A DNA stretch of 5,444 nt. Origin: Clostridia bacterium (GTDB lineage: Bacteria > Bacillota_A > Clostridia > Christensenellales > Aristaeellaceae). The notes under the pieces were generated by a model, which did no database searches, was not told the DNA's origin, and was given only the letters and a program-made list of their open reading frames with translations. Both the position numbers and the translations under genes were made by a program. The stretch lies in assembly GCA_017509065.1 (NCBI GenBank), contig JAFWQM010000218.1:1-5444 (forward strand), given 5' to 3'. This document shows positions 1 to 5,444 of this stretch, in pieces. Position 1 is the first letter of the stretch; each line of letters begins with the position of its first letter.

Positions 1-60
1 CGCTCTTTGGCCTCCAAAGAGCGGTTTCCCCCGCACCCCCTTCCGAGAAAGCCGTAAAGG
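1..60 (+). repeat. Palindromic repeat, copy 1 (cut by the window edge)
   Basis: A 10-bp perfect stem (1-10 with 14-23, loop CCT) is followed by GGTTTCCCCC and a tail, CCCTTCCGAGAAAG, at about 36-50. The outer part of the left arm lies before base 1, so the full stem cannot be seen. The core CTTTGG-NNN-CCAAAG and the tail match copy 3 at 1422-1492, in the same orientation. The tail can form a second small hairpin, with CCCTT pairing to AAGGG. There is no T-tract after the hairpin on the plus strand. It is best read as a member of a dispersed intergenic repeat family (REP- or MITE-like); the mobility is inference. Confidence 0.75.
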
Positions 61-97
61 GAGAGTCACTTTGACCCTTCTGCAAATAAAAATGTAT

Positions 98-166
98 CGC
101 CTTTCTTGGAAAAGGGGTCTGGGGGAAAACCATTCTTTGGGCTCCAAAGAATGGTTTTCCCCCAGA
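98..166 (-). repeat. Palindromic repeat, copy 2 (inverted), downstream of tyrS
   Basis: Bases 118-140 and 144-166 form a perfect 23-bp inverted repeat around the 3-nt loop GCT. The tail (CCAAGAAAGG read on the minus strand) lies on the left side, so this copy is inverted relative to copies 1 and 3. It begins 5 bases after the tyrS stop codon, where a transcription terminator would be expected. In the tyrS reading direction, however, the hairpin is followed by ACCCC rather than a U-tract; the nearest T-rich run lies about 25 nt further on. It may protect or trim the tyrS mRNA 3' end, or act as a weak terminator. The repeat itself is certain and its role is not. Confidence 0.85.
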
Positions 167-170
167 AAGA

Positions 171-1394
171 TTATTTCAGTATCACCCTGCAATAGTTCTT
201 CTTCCCCTTCCGCAGCAGGATGCCATCGGCGGGGAACATATCGGCGGAGAGGGTCAGGTTCACGTCGGTGACCTTGCTGTCGTTCATGACCACGGCGTTC
301 TGCTGAATCTGCTTGCGGGCGTCACCGTTGGAGGTGCAGAGGCCGCAGAGGTTCAGCAGGGTGGTCAGGCGCGCGTCCTGCTCCATCTGGGCTTTCGTCC
401 ATTCGTAGGTGGGAACGTCCGCCGCCGCGCCGCCGCCGAACAGAGCTGCCGCCGCCATCTGGGCCTTCTGGGCTTCTTCCTCGCCGTGGACCAGCTTGGT
501 GCACTCAAAGGCCAGCACCTTTTTCGCTTCATTGATGGCGCTGCCCTCCAGGGCGGACAGGCGCTTTACCTCGTCCATGGGCAGGAAGGTGAGCAGGCTC
601 AGGCACTTTTCCACATCGGAGTCGTCCACGTTGCGCCAGTACTGGTAGAAGTCGTAGGGGGTGCAGAGAGCGGCGTCCAGCCACAGCGCGCCTTTTTCAG
701 TCTTGCCCATCTTCTTGCCCTCATGGTTCATGAGCAGCTTGAAGGTGCAGGCGAAGGCGGCTTCCCGCTCCTTGCGGCGGATCAGGTCAGCCCCGGCCAG
801 CATGTTGCTCCACTGGTCGTCGCCGCCCATCTGCAAACGGCAGTTGTATTTCTTGAAGAGCTGCAGGAAGTCGTAGCTCTGCATGAGCATGTAGTTGAAT
901 TCCAGGAAGGTCAGGCCCTTTTCCAGGCGCTGCTTATAGCATTCGGCGGTGAGCATCTTATTGACTGAGAACAGCGCGCCCACGTCCCGCAGAAAGTCCA
1001 TGTAGCCGAGCGACCGCAGCCAGTCGGCGTTGTTGACGATGTGCGCCTTGCCCTCGCCGAACTCGATGAAGCGCTCCATCTGCATTTTGATGCAGGAGAC
1101 GTTGTGGTCGATGGTTTCCACGGTCATCATTTTGCGCATGTCGGTTTTGCCGCTGGGGTCGCCGATCATGGCCGTGCCGCCGCCCACAAGGGCAATCGGG
1201 ATGTGCCCCGCCCGCTGCATGTGCGCCATGGCGATGATGGGGATGAAGTGGCCGAAGTGCAGGGAGGTAGCGGTGGGGTCAAAGCCCACGTAGAACACGG
1301 TGGGTTCCTTTTCCAGCTGCTTGTACAGCTCGTCCTCAAAGGTGATCTGGGCTAAGAATCCGCGTTCGCGGAGGGTGTCGAGTACGTTTTGCAT
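171..1394 (-). CDS. tyrS: Tyrosyl-tRNA synthetase
   Basis: Encodes a complete 407-residue class I aminoacyl-tRNA synthetase that attaches tyrosine to tRNA-Tyr in the cytoplasm, probably as a homodimer. The Rossmann catalytic domain has YVGFDPT at 35-41, the HIGH-type motif HFGH at 46-49, and the tyrosine-binding segment YMLMQSYD at 168-175, whose Tyr, Gln and Asp match the family pocket. [10 protein letters not shown] follows at 188-197, and the KMSKS-type loop is KMGKT at 228-232. An anticodon-binding helical region follows, and residues about 343-407 form the S4-like RNA-binding domain. Length is normal for bacterial TyrS. The ATG is preceded by GGAGG (1404-1408, minus strand) with 9 nt spacing, which fixes the start. 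The aminotransferase gene lies 121 bp upstream on the same strand, with palindromic repeat copy 3 between them. No T-box is seen directly upstream of tyrS, so any T-box control would come by read-through from the aminotransferase leader. Confidence 0.97.
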   Translation of the reverse strand: MQNVLDTLRERGFLAQITFEDELYKQLEKEPTVFYVGFDPTATSLHFGHFIPIIAMAHMQRAGHIPIALVGGGTAMIGDPSGKTDMRKMMTVETIDHNVSCIKMQMERFIEFGEGKAHIVNNADWLRSLGYMDFLRDVGALFSVNKMLTAECYKQRLEKGLTFLEFNYMLMQSYDFLQLFKKYNCRLQMGGDDQWSNMLAGADLIRRKEREAAFACTFKLLMNHEGKKMGKTEKGALWLDAALCTPYDFYQYWRNVDDSDVEKCLSLLTFLPMDEVKRLSALEGSAINEAKKVLAFECTKLVHGEEEAQKAQMAAAALFGGGAAADVPTYEWTKAQMEQDARLTTLLNLCGLCTSNGDARKQIQQNAVVMNDSKVTDVNLTLSADMFPADGILLRKGKKNYCRVILK

Positions 1395-1421
1395 GATGGT
1401 ATTCCTCCATTTTATCTTTTT

Positions 1422-1492
1422 TCTGGGGGAACCGCTCTTTGGCGCCCAAAGAGCGGTTCCCCCAGACCCCTTCCGAGAAAGGCTGTAAGGGG
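1422..1492 (+). repeat. Palindromic repeat, copy 3, between aminotransferase and tyrS
   Basis: Bases 1422-1442 and 1446-1466 form a perfect 21-bp stem with loop CGC. The tail CCCCTTCCGAGAAAGGC follows on the right, and CCCCTT (1467-1472) can pair with AAGGGG (1487-1492) as a second hairpin. In the direction of transcription (minus strand) the large hairpin ends 13 nt before the tyrS GGAGG site and is followed by an A-rich stretch, not a U-tract. It is therefore not a standard intrinsic terminator. It could affect mRNA processing or access to the tyrS ribosome binding site. Its stem differs from copy 2 by changes present in both arms. Confidence 0.85.
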
Positions 1493-1515
1493 AAATTATT
1501 TACCAATCGGTATAT

Positions 1516-2703
1516 TTATGCGTTTCCGGTGAACACCTGATTCAGCTTTTCCATGCCCTGTTTAATTTGTTCCACAGAGCACATGGAGAAGTTGAGGCGC
1601 AAGGTATTCAAATGTCCGCCGTCGGGGTAGAAGTAGGTGCCGGGCACGTAAGCCACGCCGCTGTCCACACACTTGGTGAGCAGCTTGACCGCGTCCATGC
1701 CCTCATTCAGTTCCGCGAAGATGAAGAGGCCCCCTTCGGGCGTGGTATATCGCGCAACCCCTCCGCACTTGGCCAGCAGCCCCAGCATGGTGTTCATCTG
1801 CTGGGCGTAGCTCTGGCAGATTTCCTTCACGTGGGGAGCCAGCAGCCCGCGGCGCAGGTAAGCGTCCACGATGGCCTGGTTGAGGTTGGCGGTGTGCACG
1901 TCGCTGCTCTGCTTGCCGATGGTACACTTGCGCAGCAGCGCTTTGTTCGCGGCCAGGAAGCCCACGCGCAAACCGGGTGAGATAACCTTTGAGAAGCTGC
2001 CCATGAAGGCCACCCAACCCTCGGTGTCGAAGGACTTGATGGAGGGAAGCTCCTGTCCCGCATAGCGCAGGTCGCGGTAGGGGTCGTCCTCAGCCACCAC
2101 CACGCCGTACTGGGAAGCCAGCGCGGCGATCTTCTTGCGACGTTCCAAGCTCAGGGTCCGGCCCGTGGGGTTCTGGAAGGTGGGGATGATGTAGAGCATT
2201 TTGGGGTGTTCCTTCTTGAACACTTCCTCCAGCTCGTCCACCTTGATGCCGTCCTCGTCGCTGTCCACAGGCACAAGCTGGGCCTGGTACAGGCGGATGG
2301 CCTGCATGTTGCCCAGGAACGTGGGGTTCTCCACCACCACCTTGTCTCCGGGGTCGATCAGCGCCTTGCACATCAAATCCATGGCCTGGGTGGAGCCGGT
2401 GACGGGGAGGATCTCATCCGCCGCGCAGTCGAAGGAGAACCGGTCTTTCAGGTACGGCACCAGGCTTTCCCGCAGCGGCGCGTAGCCCTCGGTGGCCCCG
2501 TATTGCAGCAGGGTCTTGCCCTTTTCCAGCAGCAGTTCCTTCGCCAGTTCGGCGCAGGTTTCGTCCGGCAGGGCGCTGGCCGCGGGGTTGCCGCCCGCGA
2601 AGGAGATCATGCCCGGCACGGCCAGCAGCTTAAAGATTTCGCGGATGGCGCTGCCCGAAATACCGTCAAAACGGCTGGCGAACCTGAGATTCTGAATGTC
2701 CAT
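1516..2703 (-). CDS. PLP-dependent aminotransferase, class I/II
   Basis: Encodes a 395-residue cytoplasmic fold-type-I aminotransferase that moves amino groups between an amino acid and a 2-oxo acid using pyridoxal phosphate. Visible motifs in order are FAGGNP at 35-40, QYGATEGYAPLR at 67-78, the phosphate-binding VTGSTQAMDL at 101-110, NPTG at 178-181, the cofactor-ring Asp in DDPY (D206, Y209), the Schiff-base lysine K239 in SFSKVISPGLR, and the substrate-carboxylate arginine R369 in LRLNFS. This pattern resembles the 2-aminoadipate/LysN and MocR-type aminotransferase group rather than IlvE (fold type IV). There is no DNA-binding domain, so it is an enzyme and not a MocR regulator. Substrate is not fixed by sequence; aromatic, branched-chain or 2-aminoadipate are all possible. 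A reading frame runs upstream to 2859, but that part lies in the T-box leader. The ATG at 2703 has AGGAGG six bases before it and starts the conserved protein. The gene is under T-box control and is followed 121 bp later by tyrS. Confidence 0.93.
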   Translation of the reverse strand: MDIQNLRFASRFDGISGSAIREIFKLLAVPGMISFAGGNPAASALPDETCAELAKELLLEKGKTLLQYGATEGYAPLRESLVPYLKDRFSFDCAADEILPVTGSTQAMDLMCKALIDPGDKVVVENPTFLGNMQAIRLYQAQLVPVDSDEDGIKVDELEEVFKKEHPKMLYIIPTFQNPTGRTLSLERRKKIAALASQYGVVVAEDDPYRDLRYAGQELPSIKSFDTEGWVAFMGSFSKVISPGLRVGFLAANKALLRKCTIGKQSSDVHTANLNQAIVDAYLRRGLLAPHVKEICQSYAQQMNTMLGLLAKCGGVARYTTPEGGLFIFAELNEGMDAVKLLTKCVDSGVAYVPGTYFYPDGGHLNTLRLNFSMCSVEQIKQGMEKLNQVFTGNA

Positions 2704-2709
2704 AACAAT

Positions 2710-2715
2710 CCTCCT
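2710..2715 (-). promoter_or_regulatory. Ribosome binding site that fixes the aminotransferase start
   Basis: AGGAGG on the minus strand lies 6 nt before the ATG at 2703. It settles the start: the in-frame upstream ATG at 2859 has no such site and falls within the structured T-box leader. The site lies downstream of the leader terminator, so it is present only in read-through transcripts. Confidence 0.9.
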
Positions 2716-2728
2716 TATATATGTCAGG

Positions 2729-2767
2729 AAAGAAAACCGCCTCCCACCCAAATCTGGGGGAAGGCGG
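2729..2767 (-). terminator. Intrinsic terminator of the T-box leader
   Basis: On the minus strand, CCGCCT (2767-2762) pairs with AGGCGG (2742-2737). The stem continues through a T-G wobble and C-G pairs, with one bulged T at 2746, to a GATT loop. TTTTCTTT follows at 2736-2729. The 5' arm begins at TCCG (2768-2765), which can instead pair with CGGA (2788-2785) beside the T-box. The terminator and antiterminator therefore share bases, as expected for a transcriptional T-box switch. Confidence 0.9.
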
Positions 2768-2989
2768 ATGATCGCTGTACCACTTCCGTTCGGCAAAAGC
2801 GCAGTTGCGTTTTGCCCTCTTGTGCGCTGTAACCGGCGCGCCGGCGGGCCTCTACGCAAAGCGGAAACTGCTTCTTCAAGGCCGAGCTCCGGGAGGTAAT
2901 TCGCCCCTTAGCCGCCGCCGTTTCCTTGCACCCACCGGAAACTCTCTGAAGCACGGACAGGCCGGGTTACTGTTTCCCTTCATTGCCAT
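2729..2989 (-). promoter_or_regulatory. T-box riboswitch leader of the aminotransferase gene
   Basis: This is an untranslated leader that senses uncharged tRNA. Stem I shows AGTA (2971-2968) on the 5' side of the specifier loop, the AGAGAG motif (2947-2942), and an apical hairpin GTTTCC/GGAAAC (2942-2937, 2925-2920) closing GGTGGGTGCAA. The specifier region GGCGAATTACCTCC (2905-2892) is followed by GGAGC. A GGCAAAACGC/GCGCTTTTGCC hairpin (2816-2792) fits Stem III. The T-box is GAAGTGGTACAGCG (2786-2773), close to the consensus AGGGTGGNACCGCG. Its TGGT bulge would pair with a tRNA ending ACCA, so the discriminator base should be A. The specifier is ambiguous. AUU (2900-2898, Ile) best fits the usual codon-ACCUCC-GGAGC pattern, UUA (Leu) fits a preceding GAA, and UAC (Tyr) is a weaker option. 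All three tRNAs usually carry A73. The transcript start is estimated from the promoter. Confidence 0.92.
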
Positions 2990-2995
2990 GAACGC

Positions 2996-3025
2996 ATTAT
3001 AACGGATGAACAGGAAAAATGTCAA
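2996..3025 (-). promoter_or_regulatory. Sigma-A promoter for the T-box/aminotransferase transcript
   Basis: A perfect TTGACA -35 box (3025-3020) and a perfect TATAAT -10 box (3001-2996) are separated by 18 bp on the minus strand. The expected transcript start is near 2989, just before the T-box Stem I. The strong constitutive promoter fits control by termination within the leader rather than at initiation. Confidence 0.88.
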
Positions 3026-3059
3026 GGAAAAAATCCGTTCTTTCCCGGGCAATTGGTTA

Positions 3060-3088
3060 TTGACAGAAAAAATCTGTTTTTTTATAAT
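3060..3088 (+). promoter_or_regulatory. Sigma-A promoter for the secreted Ig-repeat protein
   Basis: TTGACA (3060-3065) and TATAAT (3083-3088) are separated by the ideal 17 bp. The expected start is near 3095. It is divergent from the aminotransferase promoter, with 34 bp between the two -35 boxes. A short inverted repeat, ACAGA(AAAAA)TCTGT (3063-3077), overlaps the end of the -35 box and the spacer and could be an operator or chance. Confidence 0.87.
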
Positions 3089-3094
3089 ATCATT

Positions 3095-3204
3095 GAAAGA
3101 TGGCAAATCAAAAGCGGAGTACTGAGCCGCAGAAACTGCTCCGCGGCTGCCTGTGTTCATCCCAAGCGGCGAGAAACGAATAATAACGAGAGGGAGAGAA
3201 TTCC
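3095..3204 (+). other. Structured 5' leader of the secreted protein gene
   Basis: A leader of about 110 nt lies between the promoter and the start codon. It contains two overlapping, mutually exclusive hairpins: GCGGAG (3114-3119) with CTCCGC (3139-3144), and AGCCGC (3125-3130) with GCGGCT (3143-3148). GGCA (3101-3104) may also pair with TGCC (3148-3151). The last part is A-rich and carries the ribosome binding site AGGGAG (3191-3196), 8 nt before the ATG. No known riboswitch class is recognised. A regulatory role is inference. Confidence 0.4.
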
Positions 3205-5444
3205 ATGAAACGAAGATTCTTTGCGTGTATAATTGCCGCGGTTCTGCTTGCACTGATTCCGATGACCGGTTCGACTGAGCTCATGGCGAGCGAGGTGCGC
3301 TCCAGCATGCTCGCTTTGCAGGATGAGTATTATGAAGGACGGCCCTGGACAAACGACAATTCATACAGATGGAATGGCAATAACACGATCGGGTATGGCT
3401 GCGCTGCCTTTGCGTTCATCCTCAGCGACGCGGCCTTTGGCACCCTGCCCGCCAGAAAATACACAACGATCAACTACAGCGACCTTCGGGTGGGCGATAT
3501 TCTGAGGATCAATAACGACACGCATTCCGTTATCATTACGTACAAGTATGACGATCATATTGTGATCGCGGAAGGGAACTACAACAGCTCCATTCATTGG
3601 GGACGCAGTATTGAAAAAAGCAAGGTGGAGCAGGCGGATTACTATCTGACCCGATATCCGACAGGAAGCCAGCCTTCTCAGCCGGAGACCGCGCCCAATA
3701 TCACCTCCCAGCCTGTCAGTATGAGGGTTTCGGAGAACTACCACGTTGAGTTTACTGTGGTTGCTGAAAACGCGACGAGCTACCAATGGTACAGCCGGGC
3801 GTCTTCCACCGCGTCATGGAGCGCGGTCACTGAAAACGGCACTTCACCTACGTATTCCTTCACCGCGAAACTCAGCCATAACGGGTCTCAGTACAGGTGC
3901 CTGGTGAGCAACGCGCAGGATTCTGTCTTCTCGGAAGCCGTTACCTTATGGGTCATTTCCATTCCCGTAATCACGAGGCATCCGGCCAGCGTCAGCGTCA
4001 ATGCCGGAGAAACAGCCACCTTCAGCGTAACTGCTACGGGGCAAAATCTGAAATACAAATGGTACTATATAAAACCGGGCGAAAGCAATTTGACCCCTGT
4101 CTCCCAGAACGGCACTTCCGCCACCTATTCATTGGTTGCGCAGGAGCGGCACAATGGATATATGTACTGCTGTGAAGTGTATAATGAAAACAGCAGCGTG
4201 TATTCACATTATGCCACGCTGACGGTGGGCAGCAGTTCACAGCCTGCGGAGGAATACACCGAAATTGTAGCGAACAATGGCGATACGATTCGTTTCGGCC
4301 TGCAGGACGATGATCAATACACCTACCAGTGGTATTATATGGCGCCGGAAGATACCGAGTGGACCAAACTGACCCCGAATGGCACATCTGCAACGATTAC
4401 GATCAGTCAGATAGGGGTGGAGTATAACGGATATAAATACCGCTGCAAGGTAATGAACGCGGACGGAGGAATCGGATACTCCTCAATATTCAGGCTGACG
4501 GTGCTGGGTGTTTCCAAACCTGTCATTACTGCGCATCCCAGCAATCAAAAAATGAACGAAGGCGCGAAGGCAACGTTCAAGGTCGTTGCCACCGACGCGA
4601 ACAGCTATCAGTGGTACTACCAGAAACCGAATAATTCCACCTGGAACGCAGTGAGCAACAACGGCACTTCGGCAACCTATTCCTTGACGACAGCTGCCCG
4701 CCACAACGGCTACAAATACCGCGTCAAGGTATCCAACAGCGCGGGTGCCGTCTGGTCGAACGCGGCCACGCTGACAGTCAATCTTAAACCCGTCATCACC
4801 ACGCAGCCCAGTAGTCAAAAAGTGAATGAAGGGGCTAAGGCGACGTTCAAGGTCGTCGCCACCGGCGCGACCGGGTATCAGTGGTATTACAAGAAGCCGA
4901 ACGACTCTACCTGGTACGCGGTGAGCAATAACGGCACATCGGCTACTTACACTCTGACGACAGCAGCGCGGCATAATGGCTACAAGTATAAGGTCAAGGT
5001 ATCCAACAGCGCTGGGTATATCTGGTCGAACACTGTCACGCTGACGGTCACAACCGCTGACGAGCCCACCATCACCACGCAGCCCACGAACCAGACGGTG
5101 AACGAAGGCGCAAATGTGACATTTAAAGTGGTCGCCTCCAATGCTGAAAGCTATCAATGGCATTACCAGAAGCCGAATGACTCTACCTGGTATGCGGTGA
5201 GCAATAACGGTACTTCGGCAACCTATTCGCTGACGACAGCGGCGCGGCACAACGGTTACAAGTACCGCGTCAAAGTATCCAACAGCGCGGGATATGTCTG
5301 GTCGAATACCGTCACCCTGACGGTGAACCTGAAGCCCGTTATCACAGGCCAGCCTTCCAACGTATCAACTGTAGTTGGCAAGACCGTCACCTTCAAAGTG
5401 ACGGCTACCGGTGCGACCAGCTATCAGTGGTACTATCAGAAGCC
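3205..5444 (+). CDS. Secreted NlpC/P60- or CHAP-like protein with tandem Ig-like repeats (3' end outside window)
   Basis: The gene is open to the window end, with 746 codons visible and no stop. Residues 1-28 form a signal peptide: MKRR, then a hydrophobic stretch, with likely cleavage after LMA. Residues about 33-152 form a small domain with GYGCAAFAF (C66), LRVGDILRI (94-102), THSVII (H107) and AEGNYN (E123, N125). This order of Cys, His and an acidic or Asn residue suggests an NlpC/P60- or CHAP-like peptidoglycan hydrolase of the papain fold. The domain is short, so activity is unproven. After a Ser/Pro/Gln-rich linker (153-163) come Ig-like repeats of about 90 residues at 164-252, 253-342, 346-435, 438-526, 528-617, 620-708 and 710 onward (cut). 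Most carry YQWYY-like, NGTSATY, HNGYKY and VSNSAG-like motifs. Repeats 1-3 end in YRC or YCC, whereas 4-6 have YRV or YKV. The protein is likely exported to act at the wall or surface. Any anchor would lie beyond the window. Confidence 0.9.
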   Translation, partial: MKRRFFACIIAAVLLALIPMTGSTELMASEVRSSMLALQDEYYEGRPWTNDNSYRWNGNNTIGYGCAAFAFILSDAAFGTLPARKYTTINYSDLRVGDILRINNDTHSVIITYKYDDHIVIAEGNYNSSIHWGRSIEKSKVEQADYYLTRYPTGSQPSQPETAPNITSQPVSMRVSENYHVEFTVVAENATSYQWYSRASSTASWSAVTENGTSPTYSFTAKLSHNGSQYRCLVSNAQDSVFSEAVTLWVISIPVITRHPASVSVNAGETATFSVTATGQNLKYKWYYIKPGESNLTPVSQNGTSATYSLVAQERHNGYMYCCEVYNENSSVYSHYATLTVGSSSQPAEEYTEIVANNGDTIRFGLQDDDQYTYQWYYMAPEDTEWTKLTPNGTSATITISQIGVEYNGYKYRCKVMNADGGIGYSSIFRLTVLGVSKPVITAHPSNQKMNEGAKATFKVVATDANSYQWYYQKPNNSTWNAVSNNGTSATYSLTTAARHNGYKYRVKVSNSAGAVWSNAATLTVNLKPVITTQPSSQKVNEGAKATFKVVATGATGYQWYYKKPNDSTWYAVSNNGTSATYTLTTAARHNGYKYKVKVSNSAGYIWSNTVTLTVTTADEPTITTQPTNQTVNEGANVTFKVVASNAESYQWHYQKPNDSTWYAVSNNGTSATYSLTTAARHNGYKYRVKVSNSAGYVWSNTVTLTVNLKPVITGQPSNVSTVVGKTVTFKVTATGATSYQWYYQK
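3694..4509 (+). repeat. Diverged Ig-like repeats 1-3 of the secreted protein
   Basis: Three coding repeats lie at about 3694-3960, 3961-4230 and 4240-4509. They share a Gln/Lys-Trp-Tyr core (QWYS, KWYY, QWYY), an NGTS segment and a late Tyr-x-Cys with the array to the right, but are clearly diverged from it and from each other. Repeat 3 is the least typical: it lacks the PxITxxP opening and replaces RHNGYKY with VEYNGYKY. Cysteines C232, C322/C323 and C414 lie at the position of the second Ig cysteine, while the first-cysteine position holds Val or Leu. Confidence 0.85.
4516..5444 (+). repeat. Near-identical tandem Ig-like repeats 4-7
   Basis: Repeat units start at 4516, 4786, 5062 and 5332, giving spacings of 270, 276 and 270 bp. 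The 6-bp difference is a short insertion (ACCGCTGAC region) between units 5 and 6. Units 4-6 share long stretches, for example ACTCTACCTGGTA and GCGGTGAGCAATAACGG in units 5 and 6, while many third-codon bases differ elsewhere. Unit 7 is cut by the window end, and its opening (residues about 712-726) is more diverged. This is a tandem domain duplication, likely homogenised by recombination. Confidence 0.92.

Noticed and set aside
118..166. Standard intrinsic terminator for tyrS
   Set aside because: The stem is strong, but no U-tract follows in the direction of tyrS transcription and the same hairpin recurs elsewhere with a shared tail. It is kept as a repeat with possible terminator-like activity only.
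486..968. Plus-strand frame of 160 codons inside tyrS
   Set aside because: It is antisense to the well-conserved TyrS core and has no start signal or family resemblance.
2704..2859. N-terminal extension of the aminotransferase by 52 codons
   Set aside because: This stretch is the T-box, terminator and leader. The peptide is unlike any aminotransferase N-terminus, and the ATG at 2703 has an AGGAGG site.
3095..3204. c-di-GMP or c-di-AMP (ydaO) riboswitch before the secreted protein
   Set aside because: The GGCAAA start and GC-rich stems suggested it, but the conserved core sequences of those classes are missing and the leader is too short for ydaO.
2876..3253. Minus-strand open frame overlapping the divergent promoters
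   Set aside because: It spans the T-box Stem I and both promoters, and its peptide has no protein-like pattern.
3361..3786. Minus-strand frame of 141 codons opposite the secreted protein gene
   Set aside because: The plus strand has a clear signal peptide and domain in frame here, so this is a shadow frame.
4483..5250. Long open frame on the minus strand with internal repeats (255 codons)
   Set aside because: It lies antisense to the Ig-repeat array. Its internal repetition only mirrors the 270-bp coding repeats, and it has no ribosome binding site or recognisable domain.
4516..5444. CRISPR array or non-coding satellite
   Set aside because: The 270-bp units are in one open frame and encode Ig-like domains, with no short spacer pattern.

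Overview
The window looks like chromosomal DNA from a Gram-positive, Clostridia-type member of the Bacillota (inferred, no search run). The main grounds are a T-box leader, strong AGGAGG-type ribosome binding sites, consensus sigma-A promoters, and a secreted protein built from an NlpC/P60- or CHAP-like domain followed by Ig-like repeats. Order or genus cannot be fixed from the sequence alone.

Layout. Positions 1-170 hold two copies of a palindromic repeat whose tails face each other. A complete tyrosyl-tRNA synthetase gene (tyrS) lies on the minus strand at 171-1394. A third copy of the palindrome fills the gap between tyrS and the next gene upstream. That gene, also on the minus strand at 1516-2703, encodes a fold-type-I PLP-dependent aminotransferase. 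It is preceded by a T-box riboswitch leader (about 2729-2989) with Stem I motifs, a T-box, an intrinsic terminator and its own consensus promoter (2996-3025).

A second consensus promoter (3060-3088) fires the other way into a leader of about 110 nt and a large plus-strand gene. This gene starts at 3205 and is still open at the window end (746 codons visible, no stop). It encodes a signal peptide, a small cysteine-hydrolase-like domain, then at least seven Ig-like repeats of about 90 residues.

How the parts work together. The aminotransferase is probably switched on when a particular tRNA is uncharged. Bases 2904-2895 allow an Ile (AUU), Leu (UUA) or Tyr (UAC) specifier, with AUU the best fit to the usual T-box spacing. 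No U-tract terminator is visible between the aminotransferase and tyrS, so tyrS may be partly read from the same promoter, across the palindromic hairpin that sits just upstream of its ribosome binding site. The secreted protein is a separate, divergently transcribed unit likely to act at the cell wall or cell surface.

The most notable items are the T-box/aminotransferase/tyrS arrangement, the palindromic repeat family with paired changes in both arms, and the open-ended surface protein with homogenised Ig repeats and a structured leader.
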